Made by a program: the position numbers and the translations under genes
Assembly: GCF_001306135.1 (NCBI RefSeq)
Contig: NZ_LGKP01000022.1
Span: 372,001-436,000 of the forward strand
DNA length: 64,000 nt
Direction: 5' to 3'
Source of the DNA: Herpetosiphon geysericola
GTDB lineage: Bacteria > Chloroflexota > Chloroflexia > Chloroflexales > Herpetosiphonaceae
Shown here: piece by piece, positions 16,946-24,012 of the stretch
How the letters are laid out: each line of letters opens with the position of its first letter
Position numbering within the stretch: the first letter of the stretch is position 1
Notes under the pieces: generated by a model
What the model was told of the DNA's origin: nothing
Databases searched by the model: none
What the model saw: only the letters and a program-made list of their open reading frames with translations

Positions 16946-18289
16946 ATGGCCGCAGACATCATCGCGAATAGGTATGAGGTCGTTGAACAAGCTGGTGCTC
17001 GATTTCAGAAACTGCATGATCAACAAGTGCAAATGGAAGCGATGGTGCGTCGCACCTACGAACAATTGCGTGATGGTGCTTGGCAAGGTGCGGCTGCTAC
17101 TGCATTCTTTGCCGAAATGACCGACAATGTTTTTCCGGCCCTGAAGCGCTTACAACAAACGCTGATTGTTGGCAGCGAAATGGCCAGCCAAATCAACCAA
17201 ATCTTCCGTCAAGCAGAAGAAGCCGCCGCAAAATATATGACCTTTGATGGTGGATCAATTGGGGCTATGCTGGCTAATGCTGGGCTTGCTGCAAAGCATG
17301 GATTGGACGGTGTAAGCATTGGTGCTGCGCCAGCAAGTGCTTATTCAATTCCAGATGTTCGTAAAACAATCTTTAATGATGATTATATGAATCGCTTGGT
17401 CGGTACAAAAATGCAAGGCATGAATGACCCAGCGCTGAATAAAGCCATGGAAACGCTGCTTAATAATAATATTTCGCAAGCCGAAAAAGATGCAGCTTTG
17501 GCCCAAATTGCCAAATCACGCGGCATTCCACTCGAAAAAATTCAAGCCGATTATGCTAAATTTGAAAAATTACGTGACACAGCAGCTGAAAAAGGCAGCG
17601 TTGATAAACTAGATCAACGTCTTCACCCTAATTTTTTAGGAAGTACTACAAGTTTGCGCTTCGGTAAGGTTCTTGGCGATGTTTTTGATATTGATCCTGT
17701 TTTTGGTTCGCTGCTCAGCCCTACTGGTGGAATCGTGGGATGGGGGACCTATGGCGTTGATGGTGGTGATAGTGCTGTTGGCTATCATGGGATTATGCAC
17801 GATGCAGGTGGCTATCTCCTCAAACATCATGATACTGGTCCTGGCTATGATTACCTTGACTTAGAAGGTCGAGATCGTAAACATCCATTGACTGGTCAGG
17901 AATCAGGGATTCGCTATTGGGATGAGAAATTTGCTAAGCTTAATGATGGAATGAGTCCGAGTGATTTGGCCCATCAGAAGCGTATAAATAGAGTTTCTGA
18001 ATTGGCAGGTGAAGGAATGGGCGAATTTGTCGATCTTCAAAAAGCTGTTGAGAATGGAGTTGATGCGGTTAAGGAGGCTGCAAACGAGGGCTGGAATGCT
18101 GCCAAAGATGTAGCCAGCGATGGTTGGAACGCGACCAAAGATGCAGCTAGCGATGGTTGGAATGCGACCAAAGATGCGGCAAATAATGGCATTGATGCTG
18201 TCAAAAATGGATTGAACAATGTCAAAGATGCTGCGAGTGAACAATGGAATGCGGCTTCAAGGAAAGCTAAGGATTTATTCAGCTTTTAG
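16946..18289 (+). CDS. WXG100-like domain fused to an unrecognised His-Asp-motif domain and an 11-residue-repeat tail
   Basis: A 447-residue protein. Residues 1-105 are the WXG100-like domain (W46-Q-G). Residues about 140-350 form a domain shared with the protein at 19874, with Y280-H281 and His285-Asp286 in GYHGIMHDAGGYL, then HHDTGPGYDYL. The local pattern recalls the catalytic HD-x3-Y helix of prokaryotic phospholipase A2 folds, but that is a guess. The last 80 residues are near-repeats of GWNATKDAASD, predicted amphipathic helix, as in LEA- or apolipoprotein-like membrane-binding segments. GGAGG precedes the ATG. An EspG-like and a lipoprotein gene follow. Confidence 0.75.
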   Translation: MAADIIANRYEVVEQAGARFQKLHDQQVQMEAMVRRTYEQLRDGAWQGAAATAFFAEMTDNVFPALKRLQQTLIVGSEMASQINQIFRQAEEAAAKYMTFDGGSIGAMLANAGLAAKHGLDGVSIGAAPASAYSIPDVRKTIFNDDYMNRLVGTKMQGMNDPALNKAMETLLNNNISQAEKDAALAQIAKSRGIPLEKIQADYAKFEKLRDTAAEKGSVDKLDQRLHPNFLGSTTSLRFGKVLGDVFDIDPVFGSLLSPTGGIVGWGTYGVDGGDSAVGYHGIMHDAGGYLLKHHDTGPGYDYLDLEGRDRKHPLTGQESGIRYWDEKFAKLNDGMSPSDLAHQKRINRVSELAGEGMGEFVDLQKAVENGVDAVKEAANEGWNAAKDVASDGWNATKDAASDGWNATKDAANNGIDAVKNGLNNVKDAASEQWNAASRKAKDLFSF

Positions 18290-18314
18290 TTAATAAACTG
18301 CTGACTGATCTGCG

Positions 18315-18344
18315 ATAATCTGCTGGAAAAGACCAGCAGATTAT
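18315..18344 (+). promoter_or_regulatory. Perfect inverted repeat between effector and EspG-like gene
   Basis: A perfect 12-bp stem (18315-18326 with 18333-18344) with a 6-base loop and no U-run. An attenuator, processing site or mRNA 3' stabiliser is more likely than a full terminator. A comparable stem lies at the same place in the next module (21260-21305). Confidence 0.5.
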
Positions 18345-18371
18345 GATTCTTAATCCACTTTGGAGGCTGTG

Positions 18372-19181
18372 ATGCAAACGCTTCGTGAATTGACCTATCC
18401 TGTTCAGTTAACATCAATTGAACTTTTTGCCTTGCTGTCACTGGTTTCAGCCCCAGGCTTATTGGGTGTTGAGGTCAAATCGCCACAGGAGCTTGATGAA
18501 GCTCAAGCGATAGCATTATGGGAACAAGGCTCAAACGAACTTCGCCAGCATGGATGGTTAGTTGATGATCCATCCAACCAAACCAGTGCAATTAATGAAG
18601 AATTACTGTTGTTGATTATTACGGCAGTTAATGCGGAAGTGGTTCTGCTGAGTACATGGCAACAAGCCAGCGGTCAAAAATATAGCGTGGCCTATTATGA
18701 CCATGGTGCTACGGTTGTTGAAATGAGGATGATTGATGGCTTGTATGAATTTACAGCGCTAGCCAGTCGTGCTCAAGCACTCCAACGTTTCGTTCGCCGT
18801 TTTGAGCCAGCATTTCCCCAAATAATTAATCAACCAATCACTTTTCAGTTAACTCAAGAACAAGCAATGGCAGCCAAACAAAACCCCGATCAATCCTATT
18901 TAGCAGGTCTAGGCTTAAGTACTGATGCTGCTCAGACATTTGCTGAAAGCTTAAACGATACCCTTGTCTATGGCACAATTGATCTTATCCGCTCGGAGGC
19001 AACTCACATTCTCACGAATCGAGCAATTGGAATTATGATTGCTGCAAATACAGCATGGCTTGGCTTTGTCAGCCCCGATGGAGTAATTGATTATTCCTCT
19101 GTTGGTGAAGCCGACGTGATCAATTTGCTTGATCAGGAGATGACGAACTTAGCGGAGATCAAAGGTGCCGATGCTGCATAA
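18372..19181 (+). CDS. EspG-like candidate secretion chaperone
   Basis: A 269-residue soluble alpha/beta protein, paralogous to those at 21325 (third gene of the next module apart) and more distantly 49710. All begin with a strand such as RELTYPVQL, then a helix (FALLSLV), a W-x2-G-x2-EL-x2-HGW(L/I)V winged segment and a central W-Q-x-strand with a YY/HYFS turn. This order resembles actinobacterial EspG, the cytosolic chaperone of ESX substrates. GGAGG lies 5 bases before ATG 18372 (the TTG at 18360 is in-frame but lies on the RBS). The family call is inference. Confidence 0.6.
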   Translation: MQTLRELTYPVQLTSIELFALLSLVSAPGLLGVEVKSPQELDEAQAIALWEQGSNELRQHGWLVDDPSNQTSAINEELLLLIITAVNAEVVLLSTWQQASGQKYSVAYYDHGATVVEMRMIDGLYEFTALASRAQALQRFVRRFEPAFPQIINQPITFQLTQEQAMAAKQNPDQSYLAGLGLSTDAAQTFAESLNDTLVYGTIDLIRSEATHILTNRAIGIMIAANTAWLGFVSPDGVIDYSSVGEADVINLLDQEMTNLAEIKGADAA

Positions 19182-19578
19182 ATGGCTAAGAAGCTGTTTG
19201 CTGAATCTGATGGTACTACTCGGAGTAATGTTGCTGATGGCATGTGGTTCAGGAAACAGTAGCACCAAACCGGTGCAAATTCGCGTTCATAACGCCACCG
19301 ATCGCGGCATCCGCGAGGTGTGGCTTGGTTCAAGTGGTTATACTGATTCCGAGCCAGCCCGCAATCTGGCTGCTGGGGCAACCAGCGCGTACATTGGCTT
19401 TGAAACAGCCTTGCCCAATTATTATCAGCTCAATATTGCGATGGATGATGGCGAGCGCTATCTTGGCATTGCTGATCCAAACCCGATGTTTGGGCAAGAT
19501 GATTTGCCGCCAGGCAATTATCAATTTGAGATTAGCTTGGTCAACGATGAACCGGTTGTAACAATTGTTCAGCAATAG
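19165..19578 (+). CDS. Small lipoprotein of the third WXG module
   Basis: A 137-residue lipoprotein: a hydrophobic segment ending in LLMAC, then a beta-rich domain (VQIRVHNATDRGIREVWLGSS...). It overlaps the EspG-like gene by 17 bases; GTG 19165 or ATG 19171 could be the start. It is paralogous to the 22141 lipoprotein: both have the IR(V/I)(H/R)N strand, a W-LG turn and a closing LVNDEPV/LVNDKPV strand. An immunity or surface-accessory role for the effector is inferred from its fixed place. Confidence 0.75.
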   Translation: MPMLHKWLRSCLLNLMVLLGVMLLMACGSGNSSTKPVQIRVHNATDRGIREVWLGSSGYTDSEPARNLAAGATSAYIGFETALPNYYQLNIAMDDGERYLGIADPNPMFGQDDLPPGNYQFEISLVNDEPVVTIVQQ

Positions 19579-19674
19579 CTGCTGATCCAGCGCTCCACAT
19601 CCCATTTCTTCGTAGCCTTGCGTGCCAATTTAGCGCAAGGCTCAAAATTGCCCCTAAAGCTTCCGAAAAACGTG

Positions 19675-19873
19675 TTGACAAATAATCATCTGATTTAGTA
19701 TCCTAATGAGGTATTAATCCTGTTGAGGGATTAGTACCCATCGTCTTTTTCTTGTCCAAAGTCTTGGAAATCCCATTTGGTATGGCCCGTCTTGTGAGAG
19801 AACAAGAATTGTGGAGGTTTTGTGGTATTTTTTGTTGCCGTCGCAGTTGTGACGGCGCTCGCTAGGAGGCTGC
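19675..19873 (+). promoter_or_regulatory. Promoter and leader of the fourth WXG gene
   Basis: TTGACA (19675-19680), 18 bases, TATCCT (19699-19704). ATTAGTAC recurs at 19730-19737. A GCCGTC...GACGGC hairpin near 19838-19857 comes just before AGGAGG. Nothing coding is seen in this 295-base gap. Confidence 0.55.
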
Positions 19874-21235
19874 ATGGCCGCAGATATTGTACAGAATAAG
19901 TTTGAAGAAGTGGAGCAAGTTTCCAGTCGGTTCCAAAAACTGCACGATCAACAAGTGCAAATGGAATCAATGATTCGCCGCATGCACGACCAGCTGGTGA
20001 ATTCTTGGGAAGGTGCTGCCGCTGAAGCATTTTTTGCTGAAATGGCTGATGATGTATTTCCAACCCTCAAGCGCTTGCAAAATGTCTTGAGTGTTGGGAG
20101 CCAAGTTTCCAAGCAAATCAACCAAATCTTCCGCCAACATGAAGAAGAAGCCTCGAAGGTTGTCACCTTTGAAGGTAACGGCTCAGCATCAGGTGGCGGC
20201 GGTAATGGCACCGCAAGCGCTGGGGGCAGCGGTGGTAGCGCCGACGGCGGCAGTGGTAGCGGCGGTGCTGCTGGCGCTGGGGTTGCTGCTGGTGGCGGTG
20301 GCGGCGGCTCATCGTCAGGTGGTGGCGGTGGCGGCTCGGCATCAGGTGGTGGCGGCGGCTCATCGTCAGGTGGTGGTGGTGGCGGCGGTAGCTCATCGTC
20401 AGGTGGCGGTGGTGGCGGCGGTAGTAGCACTGCGAGTGCTGGTGGCGGCGGTGGCGGTGGTGGCGGTGGCGAAACCAGCCAAAGCCCAATGTCACCAGAT
20501 CAAGTCTTCAATGATAAATACATGGGCGATTTGGTCGGCCAACAATTCCAAGGTGCTGGCAACCCTGAGTTGAACTCAGCCATGGAATTGCTCACCAGTG
20601 GCAACGCGACTCCTGAACAAGTCGAAGAAGCCCTGAAGAAAATTGCCGCAGCCCGTGGCTTGCCAATCGAAAAAGTTCAAGCCGACTATGCCAAGTTCCT
20701 TGAATTGCGCGATCAAGCAGCCAAAACTGGCGCAGCCAACGGTCAATCAGCAGTCGAAGCCATCAACCAAACCTTCCACGGCGATTTCATGGGCAGCACC
20801 TCAAGCTTGCGCTATGGCAAAGTCGTCGGCGACGTATTGGGCATCGACCCAGTATTTGCTTCGATGCTCAACCCAAGCGGTGGCTTGGTTGGCCCTGGTA
20901 ACAAGGCAATTGACTTGGGCGATTCGCCAGTCAGCTATCACGGTGCAGTCCACGATGCTGCTGGCTACCTCTTCAACTACCACGATACCGGCCCAGGCTA
21001 CAACTACCTTGGCTTGGAACGCCGCGACACGGCCAACCCATTGACCGGCCAAGAATCTGGTATTCGCTACTGGAACGAAAAAATGGGCAACACCGGCATC
21101 GGTGCAACCATTAGCAATGGCGCTGGCAGCTTGATTGGCAAAGCCCAAGATGCAGTCAATTGGTTTGGCGATGTCAAAAAGGATGTTCAAAATACCTGGG
21201 GTGGAGTCAAAGATTGGTTCTCCAAAACCTTCTAG
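19874..21235 (+). CDS. WXG100-like domain, long Gly/Ser linker, and the His-Asp-motif domain
   Basis: A 453-residue protein. The WXG100-like domain spans 1-103 (W45-E-G). An extreme Gly/Ser/Ala linker covers about 104-200, and a C-terminal domain closely related to that of the 16946 protein follows, with His360-Asp361 in SYHGAVHDAAGYL and then YHDTGPGYNYL. It lacks the long 11-residue-repeat tail of its paralogue, keeping only a short amphipathic end. The domain is unrecognised; a phospholipase-A2-like active site is one guess. GGAGG lies shortly before the ATG. An EspG-like gene and a lipoprotein gene follow. Confidence 0.78.
   Translation: MAADIVQNKFEEVEQVSSRFQKLHDQQVQMESMIRRMHDQLVNSWEGAAAEAFFAEMADDVFPTLKRLQNVLSVGSQVSKQINQIFRQHEEEASKVVTFEGNGSASGGGGNGTASAGGSGGSADGGSGSGGAAGAGVAAGGGGGGSSSGGGGGGSASGGGGGSSSGGGGGGGSSSSGGGGGGGSSTASAGGGGGGGGGGETSQSPMSPDQVFNDKYMGDLVGQQFQGAGNPELNSAMELLTSGNATPEQVEEALKKIAAARGLPIEKVQADYAKFLELRDQAAKTGAANGQSAVEAINQTFHGDFMGSTSSLRYGKVVGDVLGIDPVFASMLNPSGGLVGPGNKAIDLGDSPVSYHGAVHDAAGYLFNYHDTGPGYNYLGLERRDTANPLTGQESGIRYWNEKMGNTGIGATISNGAGSLIGKAQDAVNWFGDVKKDVQNTWGGVKDWFSKTF
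20170..20480 (+). repeat. Low-complexity Gly/Ser-coding repeat
   Basis: About 310 bases of degenerate GGTGGCGGTGGCGGC / TCATCGTCAGGT units inside the effector gene encode the flexible linker. Such tracts are prone to slippage and to assembly error. Confidence 0.85.
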
Positions 21236-21259
21236 GTAATCCTTAAGTTCAATCGTATA

Positions 21260-21305
21260 ATGGGCAGTGGCTTGGACGTTGTTGCAACGCCGATCCACTG
21301 CCCAT
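21260..21305 (+). promoter_or_regulatory. Large inverted repeat between effector and EspG-like gene, second module
   Basis: A perfect 11-bp stem (21260-21270 with 21295-21305) whose 24-base loop can itself fold. It ends about 5 bases before the AGGAGG of the next gene, so folding could limit that ribosome binding site. Confidence 0.5.
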
Positions 21306-21324
21306 TTCAGCAGGAGGCCAGAAG

Positions 21325-22137
21325 ATGGCACAAACACGCGAATTAACCTACCCATTGCAGTTCAGCACTGCCCAATTTTCGTATCTCTTGGGGATGGTTC
21401 ATGCTCAAAACGTGATCGGTGGCGATGATGCTACGTTGTTCCCAGCTGATCCGGCCCAGCGCCAAGCGCAATGGGATCAGGGTTTGGCTGAATTGCAAGC
21501 CGATCAGTGGATTGTTTGGGATGAGGCTGCTGGCCATTTTTCCATGACCGATCCCTTGATGATGGTGATTGCAACTGTCGCCGAACCAGATATGGTGGTG
21601 GTTAGCGAGTGGCAACATCGCTCAAGTGGTAGCCAAGGCGTTAGCCACTATTTCTCGCCCAGCGGCATCATCGAAATGAGCTTGGTTGATGGCCAATATA
21701 CTTTGGTTGCGCTCACGAACATCGATGTGATGACTGAGCGCTTGGCGCATAGTTTGGGCTATCAAGATATTGCGCAGCCAGATGCTGGCTTTAACTTCCC
21801 CCGCGAATTGGTCGAGCAAGCCAGACAAAATCCAGACCCACGCTGGTTGGCCCAACAAGGCATCGCGCCAGAAGCTGCCCAGTATTTTGCCGAAACCTTG
21901 CAAGCAACCGCTAGCCGCGGCACGGTGACGATTTTGCGTACCATCGAAGCCAAAGCAGTTGGCATGCGCTTGGTGGGCGCATTAATTGGCGCTGGTGGTC
22001 AACAATGGCTCGCCTTGCCCCACCCCAATCAAACAATCGACTACTTTACGGCAACCACTGCCAATTTTATGGGCGTAACCAGTTCGTTGATCAACGAGTT
22101 GCTCAATACGCCAATTGAAGAGCTAGTGGCTGGCTAG
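21325..22137 (+). CDS. EspG-like candidate secretion chaperone, second copy
   Basis: A 270-residue paralogue of the 18372 protein in the same position after a WXG effector. Shared landmarks are RELTYPLQF, the W-x2-GL-x-ELQ-x-DQW segment, VVVSEWQHRSSG, a YFSPSG turn and a C-terminal MR-VGALIG strand pair. No signal peptide or membrane helix, so it is cytosolic, as expected of a secretion chaperone. GGAGG lies 6 bases before the ATG, and the lipoprotein gene starts 3 bases after its stop. The EspG assignment is inferred from layout. Confidence 0.6.
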   Translation: MAQTRELTYPLQFSTAQFSYLLGMVHAQNVIGGDDATLFPADPAQRQAQWDQGLAELQADQWIVWDEAAGHFSMTDPLMMVIATVAEPDMVVVSEWQHRSSGSQGVSHYFSPSGIIEMSLVDGQYTLVALTNIDVMTERLAHSLGYQDIAQPDAGFNFPRELVEQARQNPDPRWLAQQGIAPEAAQYFAETLQATASRGTVTILRTIEAKAVGMRLVGALIGAGGQQWLALPHPNQTIDYFTATTANFMGVTSSLINELLNTPIEELVAG

Positions 22138-22140
22138 GCT

Positions 22141-22533
22141 ATGAAGATCGTTCGTGTGTGGGCGCTGTTGAGTCTGTTATTAATCAGCCTTGCTGGTTGT
22201 GGTGGTGATGACATGGATAAAGTGCATATTCGAATTCGCAACGATAGCGACATCGATATTGAGAATTTTTGGCTTGGCGCTGGCGGGGTTGGCCAAGAAA
22301 CTACGCCCTATGGTGCAATTAGTTCTGGCCATATTACCGAGTATCAAGCCCACGCGCCAGTGCTTGCCAACTATCGCAAGATGAATTTCGTCACTGTCGA
22401 TGGCAAACAATATCTCGATGTAATCTATCCCGAAAAGTATGTTGGTACGCCTGAGTTGGCTCCTGGCTACTACACATTTTCGTATGCGCTGGTCAACGAT
22501 AAGCCGGTGCTGACCTTGACCAAAGATAAATAG
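22141..22533 (+). CDS. Small lipoprotein of the fourth WXG module
   Basis: A 130-residue lipoprotein with signal ending SLAGC (Cys20) and a beta-rich domain paralogous to the 19165 product. It begins 3 bases after the EspG-like gene and ends at a strong terminator, closing the duplicated module. Surface location makes it a candidate immunity or receptor component; no function can be read from the sequence. Confidence 0.78.
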   Translation: MKIVRVWALLSLLLISLAGCGGDDMDKVHIRIRNDSDIDIENFWLGAGGVGQETTPYGAISSGHITEYQAHAPVLANYRKMNFVTVDGKQYLDVIYPEKYVGTPELAPGYYTFSYALVNDKPVLTLTKDK

Positions 22534-22546
22534 ATAAATAGGTTGT

Positions 22547-22584
22547 AAACACCGCAGTTTTTACTTACTGCGGTGTTTTTTTAT
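22547..22584. terminator. Bidirectional intrinsic terminator
   Basis: A perfect 12-bp stem (22547-22558 with 22567-22578) followed by a T-run. It overlaps the 3' end of the convergent membrane-protein gene. Confidence 0.85.
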
Positions 22585-23124
22585 ACGCTGCCAAAGATAG
22601 GCTAAGCCCACTCCGACCAACACCACAAAGCTGCCATTAACAAATAGCCACTTGCTAGCACTCAACCATGGCGTGAGCCAATCGATAATGGGCGTGCGCT
22701 CAGGATAACGACCCATCACCAGCGCTGCGCCACAATTTTCAGCATAATCAAGCCCTAAACCGATAATTGGCACTAGATTCAGCAAGCGCCAAGGGCTGCC
22801 AGCCGCAAACGTGCGTTGGCCCAACCAACTAATGGCGGTGGCCAAAAATAGCGTATAGGCCAAGGGCCAAATCAGATCAAAGCTAAACCGCGCGCTAACA
22901 TATGCAGCCCGACCTTCTGGGCCGTAGGCTTCTGCAAAGCGATACAAATCATCGGCACTATAGAATAAACTACTATCCGGCGAGCCAACCTCGGCACTAT
23001 ATTGCTGCGACTTTTGGGCTTGTTGCGGTAGGACGAAGCCCAAAAAACCAACGAAAATCGCCAGCCCAACCAGGACCAGCCAACCCTTGCTCTGGCGTTC
23101 AAGCCAGCGCGAAAATCTACCCAT
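22561..23124 (-). CDS. Four-helix membrane protein, unknown function
   Basis: A 187-residue protein with four membrane segments (about 14-33, 78-97, 110-128 and 160-178). It has conserved-looking YS-x-DDLYRFAEAYGPEGRAAY and LGLDYAENCGAA motifs between helices. I do not recognise a named family. The frame opens at 23190, but ATG 23124 has TTGGAG at good spacing. It diverges from the polyphosphate glucokinase gene. Confidence 0.75.
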   Translation of the reverse strand: MGRFSRWLERQSKGWLVLVGLAIFVGFLGFVLPQQAQKSQQYSAEVGSPDSSLFYSADDLYRFAEAYGPEGRAAYVSARFSFDLIWPLAYTLFLATAISWLGQRTFAAGSPWRLLNLVPIIGLGLDYAENCGAALVMGRYPERTPIIDWLTPWLSASKWLFVNGSFVVLVGVGLAYLWQRIKKHRSK

Positions 23125-23240
23125 TGCAATGCTCCAACTAAGCTGCTCGTTATTGCTACGCACAAACTGCCTGCTTGGATCAGACTTCAAGGCATAGTCT
23201 GTGCTTGCATTGATTAAGCTACTTTGCAGGAGGATTATGC

Positions 23241-23984
23241 ATGCAGATTTTAGGCCTCGATATTGGCGGCACGGGGATTAAAGCGGCTCCGGTCGATTGT
23301 GAAACTGGCAAATTATTGGCCGAGGTGGAGCGCCGCGACACACCGCAGCCAGCCACGCCCGATTCAGTGCTTGAGGTTGTGCAAGAGTTAGTTGAGCATT
23401 TTGATTGGCAAGGGCCAATTGGCTGTGGCTTTCCGGCGGTGGTGCAGCGCGGGATTGTGCGCACGGCCTCGAATATTGATCAACGTTGGTTGCATTGCGA
23501 GGTGGCATCGCGCTTCAGCAAACATTTTGATCGCGAAGTAACCGTGATTAACGATGCTGATGCTGCTGGCCTGGCTGAAATTACCTTTGGTGCTGGCCGC
23601 GAAGTAATGGGAACCTTGCTCATGCTGACCTTGGGCACAGGCATTGGCACCGCGCTCTTCCATGATCACGATTTAGTGCCAAATTTGGAGCTTGGCCAGA
23701 TTATTGTGCGTAGTAAGCCTGGCCACGAGTGGGCAGCCGCCAGCGTGCGCGAAGAGCAAAATCAAAGTTGGGAGCAATGGGCGCATGGCGTGGAGCTATT
23801 TTTGCAAACCATCGAAGTGATGCTGTGGCCCGATTTAATTATTCTTGGCGGCGGCGTTAGCAAAGATGCCGATCAATTTTTGGATCGGATTCGAATACGG
23901 GCCAAATTAGTGCCAGCCCGCTTGACCAACGATGCTGGAATTATTGGCGCTGCCTTGTTTGCGGCGCAAGCAAGCCCCGAATAA
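23241..23984 (+). CDS. ppgK: Polyphosphate glucokinase (ROK family)
   Basis: A 247-residue ROK kinase. GLDIGGTGIKAAPVD is the phosphate-binding N-terminal loop, GCGFPAVVQRG is typical of strictly polyphosphate-dependent glucokinases, and NDADAAGLAE holds the catalytic Asp. TLGTGIGTA and LGGGVSKDAD complete the fold. The length (about 250) fits PpgK rather than ATP glucokinase (about 320). It phosphorylates glucose using polyphosphate or ATP at entry to glycolysis. AGGAGG precedes the ATG. Confidence 0.88.
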   Translation: MQILGLDIGGTGIKAAPVDCETGKLLAEVERRDTPQPATPDSVLEVVQELVEHFDWQGPIGCGFPAVVQRGIVRTASNIDQRWLHCEVASRFSKHFDREVTVINDADAAGLAEITFGAGREVMGTLLMLTLGTGIGTALFHDHDLVPNLELGQIIVRSKPGHEWAAASVREEQNQSWEQWAHGVELFLQTIEVMLWPDLIILGGGVSKDADQFLDRIRIRAKLVPARLTNDAGIIGAALFAAQASPE

Positions 23985-24012
23985 CAGTGTTGCGCTTCGG
24001 GGCTACGCGAAT

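Noticed and set aside
19948-20573. Long Pro-rich or Val/Ala-rich frames on both strands across the Gly/Ser linker
   Set aside because: They are shadows of the low-complexity linker DNA of the effector gene.
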